Origin: Algoriphagus taiwanensis
Lineage (GTDB): Bacteria; Bacteroidota; Bacteroidia; Cytophagales; Cyclobacteriaceae
Assembly: GCF_036245645.1 (NCBI RefSeq)
Contig: NZ_BTPE01000013.1
Location: 62,001 to 126,000 of the forward strand
DNA: 64,000 nt
Reading direction: 5' to 3'
Below are positions 1-8,160 of this stretch, in pieces. Under the pieces are notes generated by a model that saw only the letters and a program-made list of their open reading frames with translations, ran no database searches and was not told the DNA's origin. Every line of letters begins with the position of its first letter. Position 1 is the first letter of the stretch. Made by a program: the position numbers and the translations under genes.

Positions 1-851
1 TTCAAAAACAAGTCTGCATAGGTTCTTCTCCCACTGACGATGAAGGAAGAATTTTTCCCAAAAAGAGGCCCGTCCAAAGTCAATCGGGAAGAAATAGTAC
101 CTATTCCCCCCTGACCATGAATCTGATTTCTATTTCCTTCCTGTAGAGACACATCAATCAATGAGGAAGCCCTTCCTCCAAAAGCGGCAGGCATATTCCC
201 CTTATATAAATCCACTTTGCTCAAGGCATCAGGATTGAAAACAGAAAAAATCCCGAAAAAATGGGAAGCATTGTAGACAGGTGCACCGTCCAATTGAACC
301 AGATTTTGATCAGCTGAACCTCCCCGGACGAAAAGTCCTGTGGTCCCCTCGCCTGCTGTCTGCACACCGGGCAGAAGTTGTAGAGAACGGAACAAATCCA
401 CTTCCCCAAAAAGAGCCGGAATATTCTTGATGGTTTCTATGGGTACACTGGCTTTGCCCATTTCCAGATTTTTGATTTGCTCATCCGGTCTTCTTTCTTG
501 GATGATAATTTCTTCCAAAGACATTTCTTCAGGCTTCAGAAAAAAACGAAGGCCTTTTTCCCCATCCTTGGCCTGAATGACCCGTACAGAGCGCTCATAT
601 CCTATATAAGAGATCACCAGCTTTGCAGGGAAAGCGACCGAAGAGATTTCAAAATCCCCATCCAACCCAGTTACAACACCTGTGGTAGTATTACCTTCCC
701 AATAGACATTGGCACCGATCAAAGGTTGCGAACTTACCGCATCCAGTACTTCCCCACGGATCTTAGGAACTGATTGGCCAAAAGAAACACCCAAGCAGAA
801 GGCAAAGCTGATCCAGAAGGTGATGACTCGAAAAACAGAAATGAAGGGCAT
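1..851 (-). CDS. TonB-dependent receptor with carboxypeptidase-regulatory-like N-terminus (5' part; runs off the window)
   Basis: Outer-membrane, TonB-energised uptake receptor; only the first ~283 residues lie in the window. The ATG is at 849-851 and is followed by a signal peptide ending near SFGQ. Residues ~30-110 form a CarboxypepD_reg-like beta-sandwich (GEVLDAVSSQPLIGANVYWE, then GLDGDFEISS and SYIGYE). The plug domain follows, with PALFGEVDLFRSLQLLPGVQ, GLFVRGGSADQNLVQLDGAP and GNMPAAFGGRASSLIDV, the usual plug signatures of Bacteroidota receptors without a SusD partner. The frame stays open to base 1. The substrate cannot be told from this part. It is transcribed away from the VWA operon at 987, and the 135-bp gap must hold both promoters. 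Family assignment is firm; substrate unknown. Confidence 0.93.
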   Translation of the reverse strand, partial: MPFISVFRVITFWISFAFCLGVSFGQSVPKIRGEVLDAVSSQPLIGANVYWEGNTTTGVVTGLDGDFEISSVAFPAKLVISYIGYERSVRVIQAKDGEKGLRFFLKPEEMSLEEIIIQERRPDEQIKNLEMGKASVPIETIKNIPALFGEVDLFRSLQLLPGVQTAGEGTTGLFVRGGSADQNLVQLDGAPVYNASHFFGIFSVFNPDALSKVDLYKGNMPAAFGGRASSLIDVSLQEGNRNQIHGQGGIGTISSRLTLDGPLFGKNSSFIVSGRRTYADLFL

Positions 852-986
852 CTGAACAAGAGGATATCCTTGCCGAACGGACAAATGGATTTAATGTTTG
901 TTAATTCTCAGGAAAGTTGGTGGCTTTGAAGCACCGCTCCAAAAAACCCGGCTTTCAAAATTAGGTTTATTTCCTAATTTCAGGCC

Positions 987-1952
987 ATGATTTGGGCATA
1001 TCCTGACATCAAACTGATTCTCCTTCTATCAGGCATCTTTGGCCTGCTGTACTTTTTTTACATCACACGCTATTGGATTATCAATCGTAGACTGAAGGTC
1101 CAGAAGCAGCGACTGTTTACCAAGCTGATTCTTCGCACCTTATACTTTGTACTGTTTTTGATCGCCTTTGCGGGACCTTCGATCGGTAATTCATTTAAAG
1201 AAATACAGGAAGAGGGCAAAGACATCTTCATCGCCGTGGACCTTTCTCAATCCATGGTTGCCACGGATATTCTACCCAATAGACTTTCAAGGATTCAGTT
1301 TGAGCTGAAGGAATTACTTAAATCATTTCCCTCTGACCGGATTGGCTTGATTATTTTCAGTACCGAGGCATTTATGCAGCTACCACTCACCTATGACCAG
1401 TCAGTCTTGAATTTGTACATCGATGGATTGAATATAGGTTTGGTGCCCAATCTCGGTACAGACCTGACTACACCGCTCAAGATGGCCTTGGATAAATTTG
1501 AAAAAGACGAAAGCCAGGAAGTCAAATCAAAAGCAGTGATTCTAATTTCTGACGGAGAGCATTTTGGCGATGATTTGGAAGAAGTCGCTGACCAAATGCA
1601 GGAAAATGGAATCCGGGTCTTTTCATTGGGTGTGGGTTCTGAAAGAGGGGGAGAAATGCCGAGAGGTAATGGATTGGTGATGGATCCCAAAACCGGAAAA
1701 CCTGCCCTGACCCAACTTAATAGAGCTCCACTTCAATATCTGGCATCCGAGACTGGAGGGGAATACTTTGAGATTTCTGACCAGGCTAAGGAAATGGGAG
1801 GCCTAATCTCCGCCCTCAGCAATATGAAAGGTGGAGTATCCAATACTCGTATGGTAGAGACCAGCTCCAATAAGTATTTCTATTCCTTACTGGCAGCTTT
1901 GGCACTGGCCTTGGTGGATATGATATTACCTGTAAAGACCATCAAATTATGA
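987..1952 (+). CDS. BatB-like VWA-domain membrane protein
   Basis: 321 residues. Two N-terminal membrane segments (~8-27 and ~46-66) precede a von Willebrand factor A domain (~78-275), and a last hydrophobic segment lies near 300-318. The MIDAS metal site is visible as D85-L-S87-Q-S89, with a second acidic loop at LISDGEH. This architecture is that of BatA/BatB (aerotolerance) proteins of Bacteroidota, thought to act at the cytoplasmic membrane in envelope-stress tolerance. The following TPR gene overlaps it by 4 nt (ATGA), so the genes are translationally coupled. The usual moxR, DUF58, batA and batD/E genes are not beside it, so this is a short version of the Bat locus. BatB rather than BatA is chosen from the TPR genes that follow; this is less certain. 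Confidence 0.85.
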   Translation: MIWAYPDIKLILLLSGIFGLLYFFYITRYWIINRRLKVQKQRLFTKLILRTLYFVLFLIAFAGPSIGNSFKEIQEEGKDIFIAVDLSQSMVATDILPNRLSRIQFELKELLKSFPSDRIGLIIFSTEAFMQLPLTYDQSVLNLYIDGLNIGLVPNLGTDLTTPLKMALDKFEKDESQEVKSKAVILISDGEHFGDDLEEVADQMQENGIRVFSLGVGSERGGEMPRGNGLVMDPKTGKPALTQLNRAPLQYLASETGGEYFEISDQAKEMGGLISALSNMKGGVSNTRMVETSSNKYFYSLLAALALALVDMILPVKTIKL

Positions 1953-2596
1953 TGAGCTGGAGTAAAAGTATAGTCGCTGTTTTTCTACTAATTCCTGCCT
2001 CTTGGACTCAGGTGAGCAGGCAAAACGAGGCCATAGAAAAAGCGGAAAAAAGCTATGCTGAGGCTAGATATGAGGAGTCTATTGCAGACCACATGGTCCT
2101 GTTGAATGATTTTGCCATCGCTTCTGCCTATCTGGATTTCAATTTGGGGCTGAGTCATCACCATGCGAATCAGCCTGATGAAGCGGCTAGCTTTTATGAT
2201 AAAACCACAGTATCGACAGATAAGAAACTTTCCTCCTTTGCCTTCAATCAAGGAGGCATCCTGATGGGAGATAAAAAGGAATATCAGGCGGCTTTGAGCA
2301 AATTTCAATCGGCCCTGATCAAAGATCCCACCAACGAGGAGGCCAGATATAATTATGAACTCTTGGCCAGATGGCTGCAACGGGACGAAGAAAGAAAACA
2401 GCAGGAAAACAACAGACCAGAGCCATCGGAGTTTGCCAAGAGAAAAAAAGCAGAAGCTGACCGAATGGTGGAACAATTCCGCTTCGCTGAGGCTTTAAAA
2501 GTTATGGAAGATGCGCTCGCACAAGATGAAACAGTAGCAGCTTATCAGGATTTCATCACCAATCTAAAGGAGGTAGTAGAGATCAATGAGAAATAA
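1949..2596 (+). CDS. TPR protein of the Bat-type operon
   Basis: 215 residues with a short hydrophobic N-terminus ending near SWTQ, probably a signal peptide. The body is helical with tetratricopeptide-like units; the clearest are NEAIEKAEKSYAEARYEESI, AFNQGGILMGDKKEYQAALS and ALIKDPTNEEARYNYELLAR. A charged linker (DEERKQQENNRPEP) precedes a final repeat. Translation is coupled to the VWA gene by the 4-nt overlap, and it overlaps the next gene by 11 nt. Periplasmic TPR proteins of this sort (BatC/BatE class) are thought to bind VWA partners. The exact Bat letter cannot be assigned from sequence reading. Confidence 0.8.
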   Translation: MMSWSKSIVAVFLLIPASWTQVSRQNEAIEKAEKSYAEARYEESIADHMVLLNDFAIASAYLDFNLGLSHHHANQPDEAASFYDKTTVSTDKKLSSFAFNQGGILMGDKKEYQAALSKFQSALIKDPTNEEARYNYELLARWLQRDEERKQQENNRPEPSEFAKRKKAEADRMVEQFRFAEALKVMEDALAQDETVAAYQDFITNLKEVVEINEK

Positions 2597-3194
2597 AATT
2601 TTAATCCTTTCTTTTCTCTTTTTCCTTGGATCAGCTTGGACTGCCCAAGCTCAGTCTGCGGGGGATTATTTTAACAGGGCAGCCAGATCTTATGTGAAAA
2701 CCCAAAAAGATCAAGCCTTGGAAACCGTAAATGACGGATTGACCAAATACCCCGACGATGCCAAGCTGAAGGCTCTGAAGGAAAAATTGGAAAAAGAGCA
2801 AGAGCAAGAACAGCAGCAAAATCCTCAGGATCAGCAGCAGCAAAACCAGCAGAACCAAAGTCAGCAAAGCGAAGGAGAGCAGGGACAGAATAACTCCCAA
2901 GAAAAAGAAGGAGAGCAAACCGACGAAGACAAAGCCAAAGAGGGACAGCAGGGAGAAGACCCTTCCCAACAGTCGGATCAACAGGGTGAAAACAGCAACG
3001 ACCAAATGGATGCTAACCTAGCCGATCGTCAGCAAAAAATGGAAGAAATGAGAGAAAAACTCAAGGCTTTGAATCTAACGCCAGAACAGGCCAAACAAAT
3101 TCTGGAATCACTCAATGCTGCAGAGCTGAGATACATTCAACAAAACAAGAAAAGGCCAACTCAAAGACCGAACAGAGGGCTTCCGGATTGGTAA
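2586..3194 (+). CDS. TPR protein with Gln/Glu-rich region (BatC-like)
   Basis: 202 residues. A signal peptide ends at AQAQ (~residue 23). One or two TPR-like helices follow (DYFNRAARSYVKTQKDQALE, then DGLTKYPDDAKLKALKEKLE). A strongly biased Gln/Glu/Asn/Ser segment spans ~70-140, and the C-terminus is helical (EQAKQILESLNAAELRYIQQ) and ends KKRPTQRPNRGLPDW. The ending, with a short basic-Trp tail after a polar linker, is usual for BatC-type proteins of Bacteroidota. It is the last gene of the three-gene operon; no clear terminator hairpin follows before the thiolase. The low-complexity region is probably disordered. Confidence 0.8.
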   Translation: MRNKILILSFLFFLGSAWTAQAQSAGDYFNRAARSYVKTQKDQALETVNDGLTKYPDDAKLKALKEKLEKEQEQEQQQNPQDQQQQNQQNQSQQSEGEQGQNNSQEKEGEQTDEDKAKEGQQGEDPSQQSDQQGENSNDQMDANLADRQQKMEEMREKLKALNLTPEQAKQILESLNAAELRYIQQNKKRPTQRPNRGLPDW

Positions 3195-3324
3195 AATAAG
3201 TCAGATGTCCGATGCCAGTTGTCCCATGATTAGTCGAGCAGTGAATTCAGGATAAGATCCTTCTTAAGATTATTCACCAGATATTTAGCATCCAACTTCA
3301 AAAATCAACTAAACCCAAATAAAC

Positions 3325-4506
3325 ATGAGTAAAGAAGTATATATCGTATCAGCTGTCCGCACACCTTTGGGAAGCTTTGGAGGAAAACTCTCCGGGTTGA
3401 CTGCGGTCGAGCTCGGAAGTACTGCCATCAAAGGAGCACTTGCCAAATCCGGAGTAGCTGCAGACCAAGTGCAGGAAGTGTTCATGGGCAATGTGATTTC
3501 TGCCAATCTCGGACAGGCTCCGGCGCGTCAGGCAGCCATCGGCGCTGGCATAGGTTACCAAGTGCCTTGTACCACCATCAATAAAGTCTGTGCTTCCGGG
3601 ATGAAAGCGGTGATGTTTGCTGCTCAATCTATCATGCTTGGAATCAATGACGTGGTAGTGGCTGGAGGAATGGAAAGCATGTCCAATGTGCCCTTTTATG
3701 TTCCAAAGGCAAGATTTGGCTATAAATATGGAAATGCAGAACTGGTGGATGGCCTGGTGAAAGATGGGCTTTTCGAAGTCTACTACAAGTTCCCAATGGG
3801 CAATTGCGCAGACAATACTGCAAAAGAAATGAACATCTCCCGAGAAGATCAGGATGCTTACGCTATCCAATCCTATCAGCGTGCGGCTGACGCTTGGTCC
3901 AAAGGCATGTTTAAGGATGAAGTGGTTCCTGTAGAATTGATCGGAAGAAAAGGAGAAACGATCCTAATCGATGAAGATGAGGAGTATAAGAATGTGATGT
4001 TTGATAAAATTCCTACACTTCGTCCCGTATTTGACAAAAACGGAACCGTGACCGCAGCCAATGCCTCCACCATGAATGATGGGGCTTCTGCCTTGGTATT
4101 GGTAAGTAAGGAAAAAGCGGAAGAGTTGGGATTAAAGCCTTTGGCAAAAATCCGCGGATTTGCTGATGCAGCAACCGATCCGTTGTGGTTTACCACAGCG
4201 CCTGCGTTGGCCATACCAAAAGCCTTGAAGCATGCTGGTGTATCTTCAGACGAGGTTTCTTACTACGAAATCAACGAGGCTTTCTCAGCAGTCGCTTTGG
4301 CCAATCAGCGTGAGCTCAAGCTGGACAATAACCGAATCAATGTGTTTGGAGGAGCTGTTTCTCTAGGCCATCCTCTAGGAGCATCCGGTGCCAGAATCAT
4401 TGCTACCTTAAACTCTGTTCTGCATCAAAAATCCGGTGAAATCGGAGTAGCAGGAATTTGCAACGGAGGTGGTGGAGCTTCCGCCTTGGTAATCGAGAAG
4501 ATGTAA
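3325..4506 (+). CDS. Acetyl-CoA C-acetyltransferase (thiolase)
   Basis: Condenses two acetyl-CoA to acetoacetyl-CoA, or cleaves 3-ketoacyl-CoA, in the cytoplasm. At 393 residues it has the standard length of the biosynthetic thiolase family (AtoB/PhaA). The nucleophile is Cys89 in NKVCASGMKA; the His of VSLGHPLGASGARI and the second catalytic Cys (~379) in GICNGGGGASAL are present, as is the start motif VSAVRTPLGSFGG. It stands alone between the Bat-type operon and the convergent apbE-like gene, with a strong shared hairpin terminator at 4525-4556. Whether it serves fatty-acid breakdown, isoprenoid/mevalonate supply or ketone metabolism cannot be told here. Confidence 0.95.
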   Translation: MSKEVYIVSAVRTPLGSFGGKLSGLTAVELGSTAIKGALAKSGVAADQVQEVFMGNVISANLGQAPARQAAIGAGIGYQVPCTTINKVCASGMKAVMFAAQSIMLGINDVVVAGGMESMSNVPFYVPKARFGYKYGNAELVDGLVKDGLFEVYYKFPMGNCADNTAKEMNISREDQDAYAIQSYQRAADAWSKGMFKDEVVPVELIGRKGETILIDEDEEYKNVMFDKIPTLRPVFDKNGTVTAANASTMNDGASALVLVSKEKAEELGLKPLAKIRGFADAATDPLWFTTAPALAIPKALKHAGVSSDEVSYYEINEAFSAVALANQRELKLDNNRINVFGGAVSLGHPLGASGARIIATLNSVLHQKSGEIGVAGICNGGGGASALVIEKM

Positions 4507-4524
4507 TTGAAAGAAAATACCACG

Positions 4525-4556
4525 AAAAAAGCAGGCTTAAAACCTGCTTTTTTTTA
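4525..4556. terminator. Bidirectional hairpin terminator
   Basis: AGCAGG (4530-4535) pairs with CCTGCT (4543-4548) around a 7-nt loop. It is flanked by an A-run on the left and a T-run on the right, so it can end transcription from both the thiolase and the convergent ApbE gene. Confidence 0.9.
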
Positions 4557-4557
4557 T

Positions 4558-5562
4558 TTACTCAGCCGCCAATGGTTTGGGGAAGCCAGAAGTGAAAAGC
4601 AATTCCAGCTTTTCCTTTCCTCCCCAAACGAACATGGCTTCCACACCGGGAAGCCTTTCGGCTAATTCCATTCCTTTTTCCGGTCCCATAGACATCAATG
4701 CTGTAGCCAATCCATCAGCCAAAGTAGCAGAAGGAGCCAAGACAGAAACAGAGACCAAATTGTGGCTTACAGGAAATCCGGTTTTGGGATCCAAAATATG
4801 AGATCGACGATTGCCTTGTTCGTCAATGTAAAACTTCCTATAGTTACCCGAACTGCTCAAGGATCTTTGATCCATCATCACTTTGGTCAGCATACTGCTT
4901 GTGACTCCCATCTCTGCCTGAACAGGGTCTTCTACACCGACGGTCCACACTGTTCCACGGGAATTAAGCCCTCTGGCTCTCATTTCTCCTCCAATTTCGA
5001 CCATGTAATCAGCGATTTGGTTTTTCTCCACCACTTCTACCAGTTGATCGATGGCATAGCCCTCTCCTATCCCTGTAATGTCCAACTGCACCCCTTCTTT
5101 AGCTGCAAAAATGCCTGAATCGCTTTGGATGATTTTTTCCTCAAATCCTACCAAATCCAAAAGGCCAAGCACCTTGAGGGAGTCCATTTGTTCTCGCTGA
5201 TCAAAAGAAAAACCCCAAGCTTTAATCAAAGGATAAAGAGTCGGTTCAAAATATCCACCAGTCAGTTCGTGAATCCGATAGGCTGAATCCATCATTGCCA
5301 AAAAGGTCGGTGAGGGATTTTTGAGTTGGCCTGTATTATTGAAACCAGATACTTCTGACTCCTGAATATATGAATTGGAAGCCGCATTGATTTGATCAAA
5401 GACTGCATCAAATTGAGGCTGAAGATCCTCTCCACCGTCTTTGACCTGGATTCGATAGTATGTTCCAAAAATCTCTCCTTCGTAAACTTTGTATTTGATT
5501 TCCTCCTGACAGGAAACTAATGCCAAGACACTACTCAAAAACAAACTGGCTATTCTTTTCAT
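4558..5562 (-). CDS. apbE: ApbE-family FAD:protein FMN transferase (lipoprotein)
   Basis: Covalently attaches FMN to Thr residues of target flavoproteins such as Na+-NQR or RNF subunits, on the outer face of the membrane. The start is taken at the ATG at 5562, which gives MKRIASLF and a lipobox LALVSC; a TTG 21 nt upstream is less likely. Family signatures are present: GTYYRIQVKD at the N-terminus, AWGFSFDQREQMD, the metal/FAD loop LDITGIGEGYAIDQ, EIGGEMRARG, and the C-terminal HILDPKTGFPVSHNLVSVSV plus ATLADGLATALMSMG. Length (334 residues) is normal. No NQR or RNF gene is in the window, so its target is elsewhere. Confidence 0.95.
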   Translation of the reverse strand: MKRIASLFLSSVLALVSCQEEIKYKVYEGEIFGTYYRIQVKDGGEDLQPQFDAVFDQINAASNSYIQESEVSGFNNTGQLKNPSPTFLAMMDSAYRIHELTGGYFEPTLYPLIKAWGFSFDQREQMDSLKVLGLLDLVGFEEKIIQSDSGIFAAKEGVQLDITGIGEGYAIDQLVEVVEKNQIADYMVEIGGEMRARGLNSRGTVWTVGVEDPVQAEMGVTSSMLTKVMMDQRSLSSSGNYRKFYIDEQGNRRSHILDPKTGFPVSHNLVSVSVLAPSATLADGLATALMSMGPEKGMELAERLPGVEAMFVWGGKEKLELLFTSGFPKPLAAE

Positions 5563-5662
5563 ATTTTTAATTTTACGGTTCAAAAATAGATAATTTGCCC
5601 CGCAGGCCTGTTAACTTTCCGAGAACTTCACTTCCAACGCCCTGATTTATTCATCGCTTTCC

Positions 5663-6769
5663 ATGATTGCTCATTCCTCAAGACTTATCATTTTGGTTTC
5701 TTTGGTCTTTGGACTTGGGTTTTTCTCTCCATTATTGGCACAAGACACCCTAAGAACCTATTACGATGAGGAAAACCTCCGGGTGAAGGAAATCCTGACC
5801 AAGGTCAATGGAAAAGCCGAAGGTCTGGTACGGCTTTTTGATCCAGAAGGAAACCTGATTTTGATCGGATATCTGAAGGATGATAAAAAAAACGGTCTTT
5901 TTTATGATTTGGATCCCGAAACAGGAGATACGCTTCGGGTGATGGAATTTGTCAACAATCTAAGACAAGGGCCAAGCAAGAGCTTTTTTCCAAATGGGCA
6001 AATCAGTCAGGAATCAAACTTTGTCAATAACCAATTGGAAGGATTGGTCACCAGCTATTATGAAAATGGCCAAATCCAAGACCAGACTACTTTCAAAGCC
6101 AACAAACCCAATGGGGAGTCGATTTCCTACTTCGAAAATGGACAGATCCAATCCAAAGCCAATTTCCTGGCCGGGCAGTACGAAGGAGATTACAAAGAAT
6201 ACAATGAGGAAGGACAAATCCTTTACGAAACTCGATACACTAAGGGTCTGCTCAATGGCCCTGAAATCACCTATTTCGAAGATGGGAGTATCAAATCCAA
6301 GCGTAATTTTTCCAGTGGAGCACTTGATGGAGAGTATCTTCTCTACTACCCCACTGGTCAGATTGAAAGAAAAGGGACCTACAAAAAAGGAAATCCCGAG
6401 GGCGAACTTTTGGAATATTTCTCAGATGGATCTATCCGAATGCAATCCTACTATTCCAAAGGTATTCCTAAGCAGCCTATCATCTATTATCATGAAAACG
6501 GAATGGTCAGGCAGCGGGTATTTTTCAATTCTTCAGGTCAAAAAATCCGTGAACAGAATTATTACCCAAGTGGAGAGCTTCAATCCATTTACAGCTTTTC
6601 CAATGATTTGCTGGATGGGGAGGTAAAAATCTTTTTTGAAAACGGCAATCTGAAAGAATTAAGAACCTATTCCAAAGGGAGGCTTAATGGCCCACGGGAA
6701 GAATATGATTCCGAAGGTCAGCTCCTGGTCTCAGAATTTTACGAAAACGGAAACATAATCAAGAAATAA
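5663..6769 (+). CDS. MORN-like (YwqK-type) repeat protein, secreted
   Basis: 368 residues with an N-terminal signal peptide ending near LLAQ (~27). The rest is about a dozen copies of a ~23-24-residue repeat of the form G-x-Y-x5-NGQI-x4-F-x2-G, for example TSYYENGQIQDQTTFKANKP, ISYFENGQIQSKANFLAGQY and LLYYPTGQIERKGTYKKGNP. These are MORN-variant repeats, named after YwqK in databases. Proteins of this type are common in Bacteroidota, usually exported, and their role is unknown; the antitoxin label sometimes attached to the family should not be trusted here. It stands alone between apbE and purC, with no nearby toxin. Confidence 0.85.
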   Translation: MIAHSSRLIILVSLVFGLGFFSPLLAQDTLRTYYDEENLRVKEILTKVNGKAEGLVRLFDPEGNLILIGYLKDDKKNGLFYDLDPETGDTLRVMEFVNNLRQGPSKSFFPNGQISQESNFVNNQLEGLVTSYYENGQIQDQTTFKANKPNGESISYFENGQIQSKANFLAGQYEGDYKEYNEEGQILYETRYTKGLLNGPEITYFEDGSIKSKRNFSSGALDGEYLLYYPTGQIERKGTYKKGNPEGELLEYFSDGSIRMQSYYSKGIPKQPIIYYHENGMVRQRVFFNSSGQKIREQNYYPSGELQSIYSFSNDLLDGEVKIFFENGNLKELRTYSKGRLNGPREEYDSEGQLLVSEFYENGNIIKK

Positions 6770-6804
6770 ATCCAAACAGCAAGGCAAGGGAAAAAGGCTT
6801 TTCC

Positions 6805-6812
6805 TATTTTTG
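6805..6812 (+). promoter_or_regulatory. Predicted -7 promoter box (TAnnTTTG) of purC
   Basis: TATTTTTG matches the Bacteroidota primary-sigma -7 consensus exactly and lies 16 nt before the purC ATG. No good TTTG -33 element is visible at the expected distance. Confidence 0.5.
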
Positions 6813-6828
6813 CCAAAACCCATGTAGA

Positions 6829-7770
6829 ATGAGCCAAGCGATCAAAGAAACCCACTTTAATTTTCCAGGACAGGTAGGATTTTATAAAGGAAAAGTCAGA
6901 GATGTATACATGTTTGACCAGGAATTGGTCGTGGTAGCTTCTGACCGGATTTCAGCATTTGACGTTGTACTCCCTAGGGCCATTCCTTTCAAAGGCCAAG
7001 TTTTGAACCAGATTGCCGCAAGTTTCCTAAAAGCTACGGCCGATATTGTTCCTAATTGGGTGACTTCCACCCCAGATCCCAATGTCACCATCGGAAAGAA
7101 ATGTGAGCCCTTCAAGGTAGAAATGGTCATTCGTGGATATTTGGCAGGCCATGCCGCACGGGAATACAAGGCCGGAAAGCGAATGCTCTGTGGAGTTGCT
7201 CTACCTGAAGGTTTGAAAGAAAATGACCGATTGCCCGAACCTATCATCACTCCCACAACCAAAGCGTCCGAGGGACACGACGAAGATATTTCCAGGGAGG
7301 ATATTCTAGCTCAGGGCATAGTCAGTGAGGCGGATTACCTCGTTTTGGAGAAATATACCCGTGCGCTTTTTCAACGTGGTCAGGAAATGGCGAAAGAAAA
7401 AGGCCTTATTCTGGTGGATACCAAGTATGAATTCGGAAAGTTTGGAGATCAAATTCTTCTGATTGATGAAATCCACACGCCTGACTCTTCCCGATATTTT
7501 TATGCCGAGGGATACGAGGAGAATCAGGAAAAGGGCCTTCCACAAAAACAACTCTCCAAGGAGTTTGTAAGACAATGGCTCATCGCCAATGGATTTCAGG
7601 GAAAAGATGGGCAGCAAGTGCCCGAAATGACCGATGAAATTGTAGAAAGCATTTCCGATCGCTATATTGAGCTCTTCGAAAAAATCACCGGGCAGGCATT
7701 TGTCAAGGCAGATACCGGCCAAATTGAAAACAGAATAGAAAAAGCAATTTTGGCCCATTTAGGCCAGTAA
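6829..7770 (+). CDS. purC: Phosphoribosylaminoimidazole-succinocarboxamide synthase
   Basis: Ligates aspartate to CAIR with ATP, giving SAICAR in purine synthesis. At 313 residues it is the longer form seen in Bacteroidota and eukaryotes. Recognisable motifs are GKVRDVYMFDQELVVVASDR near the N-terminus, the nucleotide-binding VEMVIRGYLAGHA, and EGHDEDISREDILAQG. ILVDTKYEFGKFGDQILLID and DEIHTPDSSRYF are diagnostic of SAICAR synthase. It heads a run of four closely spaced genes (purC, STAS, rnz, yhhQ); the STAS gene begins only 12 nt after its stop. Confidence 0.97.
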   Translation: MSQAIKETHFNFPGQVGFYKGKVRDVYMFDQELVVVASDRISAFDVVLPRAIPFKGQVLNQIAASFLKATADIVPNWVTSTPDPNVTIGKKCEPFKVEMVIRGYLAGHAAREYKAGKRMLCGVALPEGLKENDRLPEPIITPTTKASEGHDEDISREDILAQGIVSEADYLVLEKYTRALFQRGQEMAKEKGLILVDTKYEFGKFGDQILLIDEIHTPDSSRYFYAEGYEENQEKGLPQKQLSKEFVRQWLIANGFQGKDGQQVPEMTDEIVESISDRYIELFEKITGQAFVKADTGQIENRIEKAILAHLGQ

Positions 7771-7782
7771 AACCAACTCACA

Positions 7783-8160
7783 ATGAAATACACCATTGAT
7801 AAAAAAGAACAATACGTAGTCTTCACTCCCATCGAGGAAAAGATTGACTCCCTACTCGCTCCCAAATTGAAGTCAGAATTGCTGACCATCCATGCAGAAG
7901 GCTATTCCAACATCGTCTTGGACCTGAGCAATGTAAAATATGTGGACTCCAGCGGACTGAGTGCGCTTTTGGTTGGGGATAGAGAGTTTGGAAGAAATGG
8001 TGGCATTTTCATCATTTCTGGGGTACAAGAGCACGTAATGAAGCTGCTGAAAATCTCCATGCTAGACAAAAAGCTGAATTTGGTCAGCTCTCTGGAAGAA
8101 GCCGGAGAGGCCATTTTCATTCATGAAATCGAGGGAGGGGAAGAAGAGGAGGAAGCTTGA
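7783..8160 (+). CDS. STAS-domain anti-sigma factor antagonist-like protein
   Basis: 125 residues, a single STAS domain of the SpoIIAA/RsbV kind. The phosphorylatable Ser region is visible as KYVDSSGLSALLVGDREF (~45-62), preceded by the strand SNIVLDLSNV. The C-terminus is an acidic tail (EGGEEEEEA) after the domain. Such proteins act in partner-switching with an anti-sigma kinase; no partner kinase or phosphatase gene lies in the window, so the pathway is open. It overlaps the ribonuclease Z start by 4 nt (TTGA), which suggests co-translation. Confidence 0.88.
   Translation: MKYTIDKKEQYVVFTPIEEKIDSLLAPKLKSELLTIHAEGYSNIVLDLSNVKYVDSSGLSALLVGDREFGRNGGIFIISGVQEHVMKLLKISMLDKKLNLVSSLEEAGEAIFIHEIEGGEEEEEA

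Noticed and set aside
2790..3010. Gln/Glu-rich stretch considered as a simple-sequence repeat or CRISPR-like array.
   Set aside because: It is an irregular low-complexity coding segment (CAG/CAA/GAA codons) inside the BatC-like gene, with no constant repeat or spacer.
5994..6626. A 210-residue second open frame inside the MORN-like gene.
   Set aside because: It is a shadow frame caused by the repetitive coding sequence; the main frame carries the signal peptide and regular repeats.
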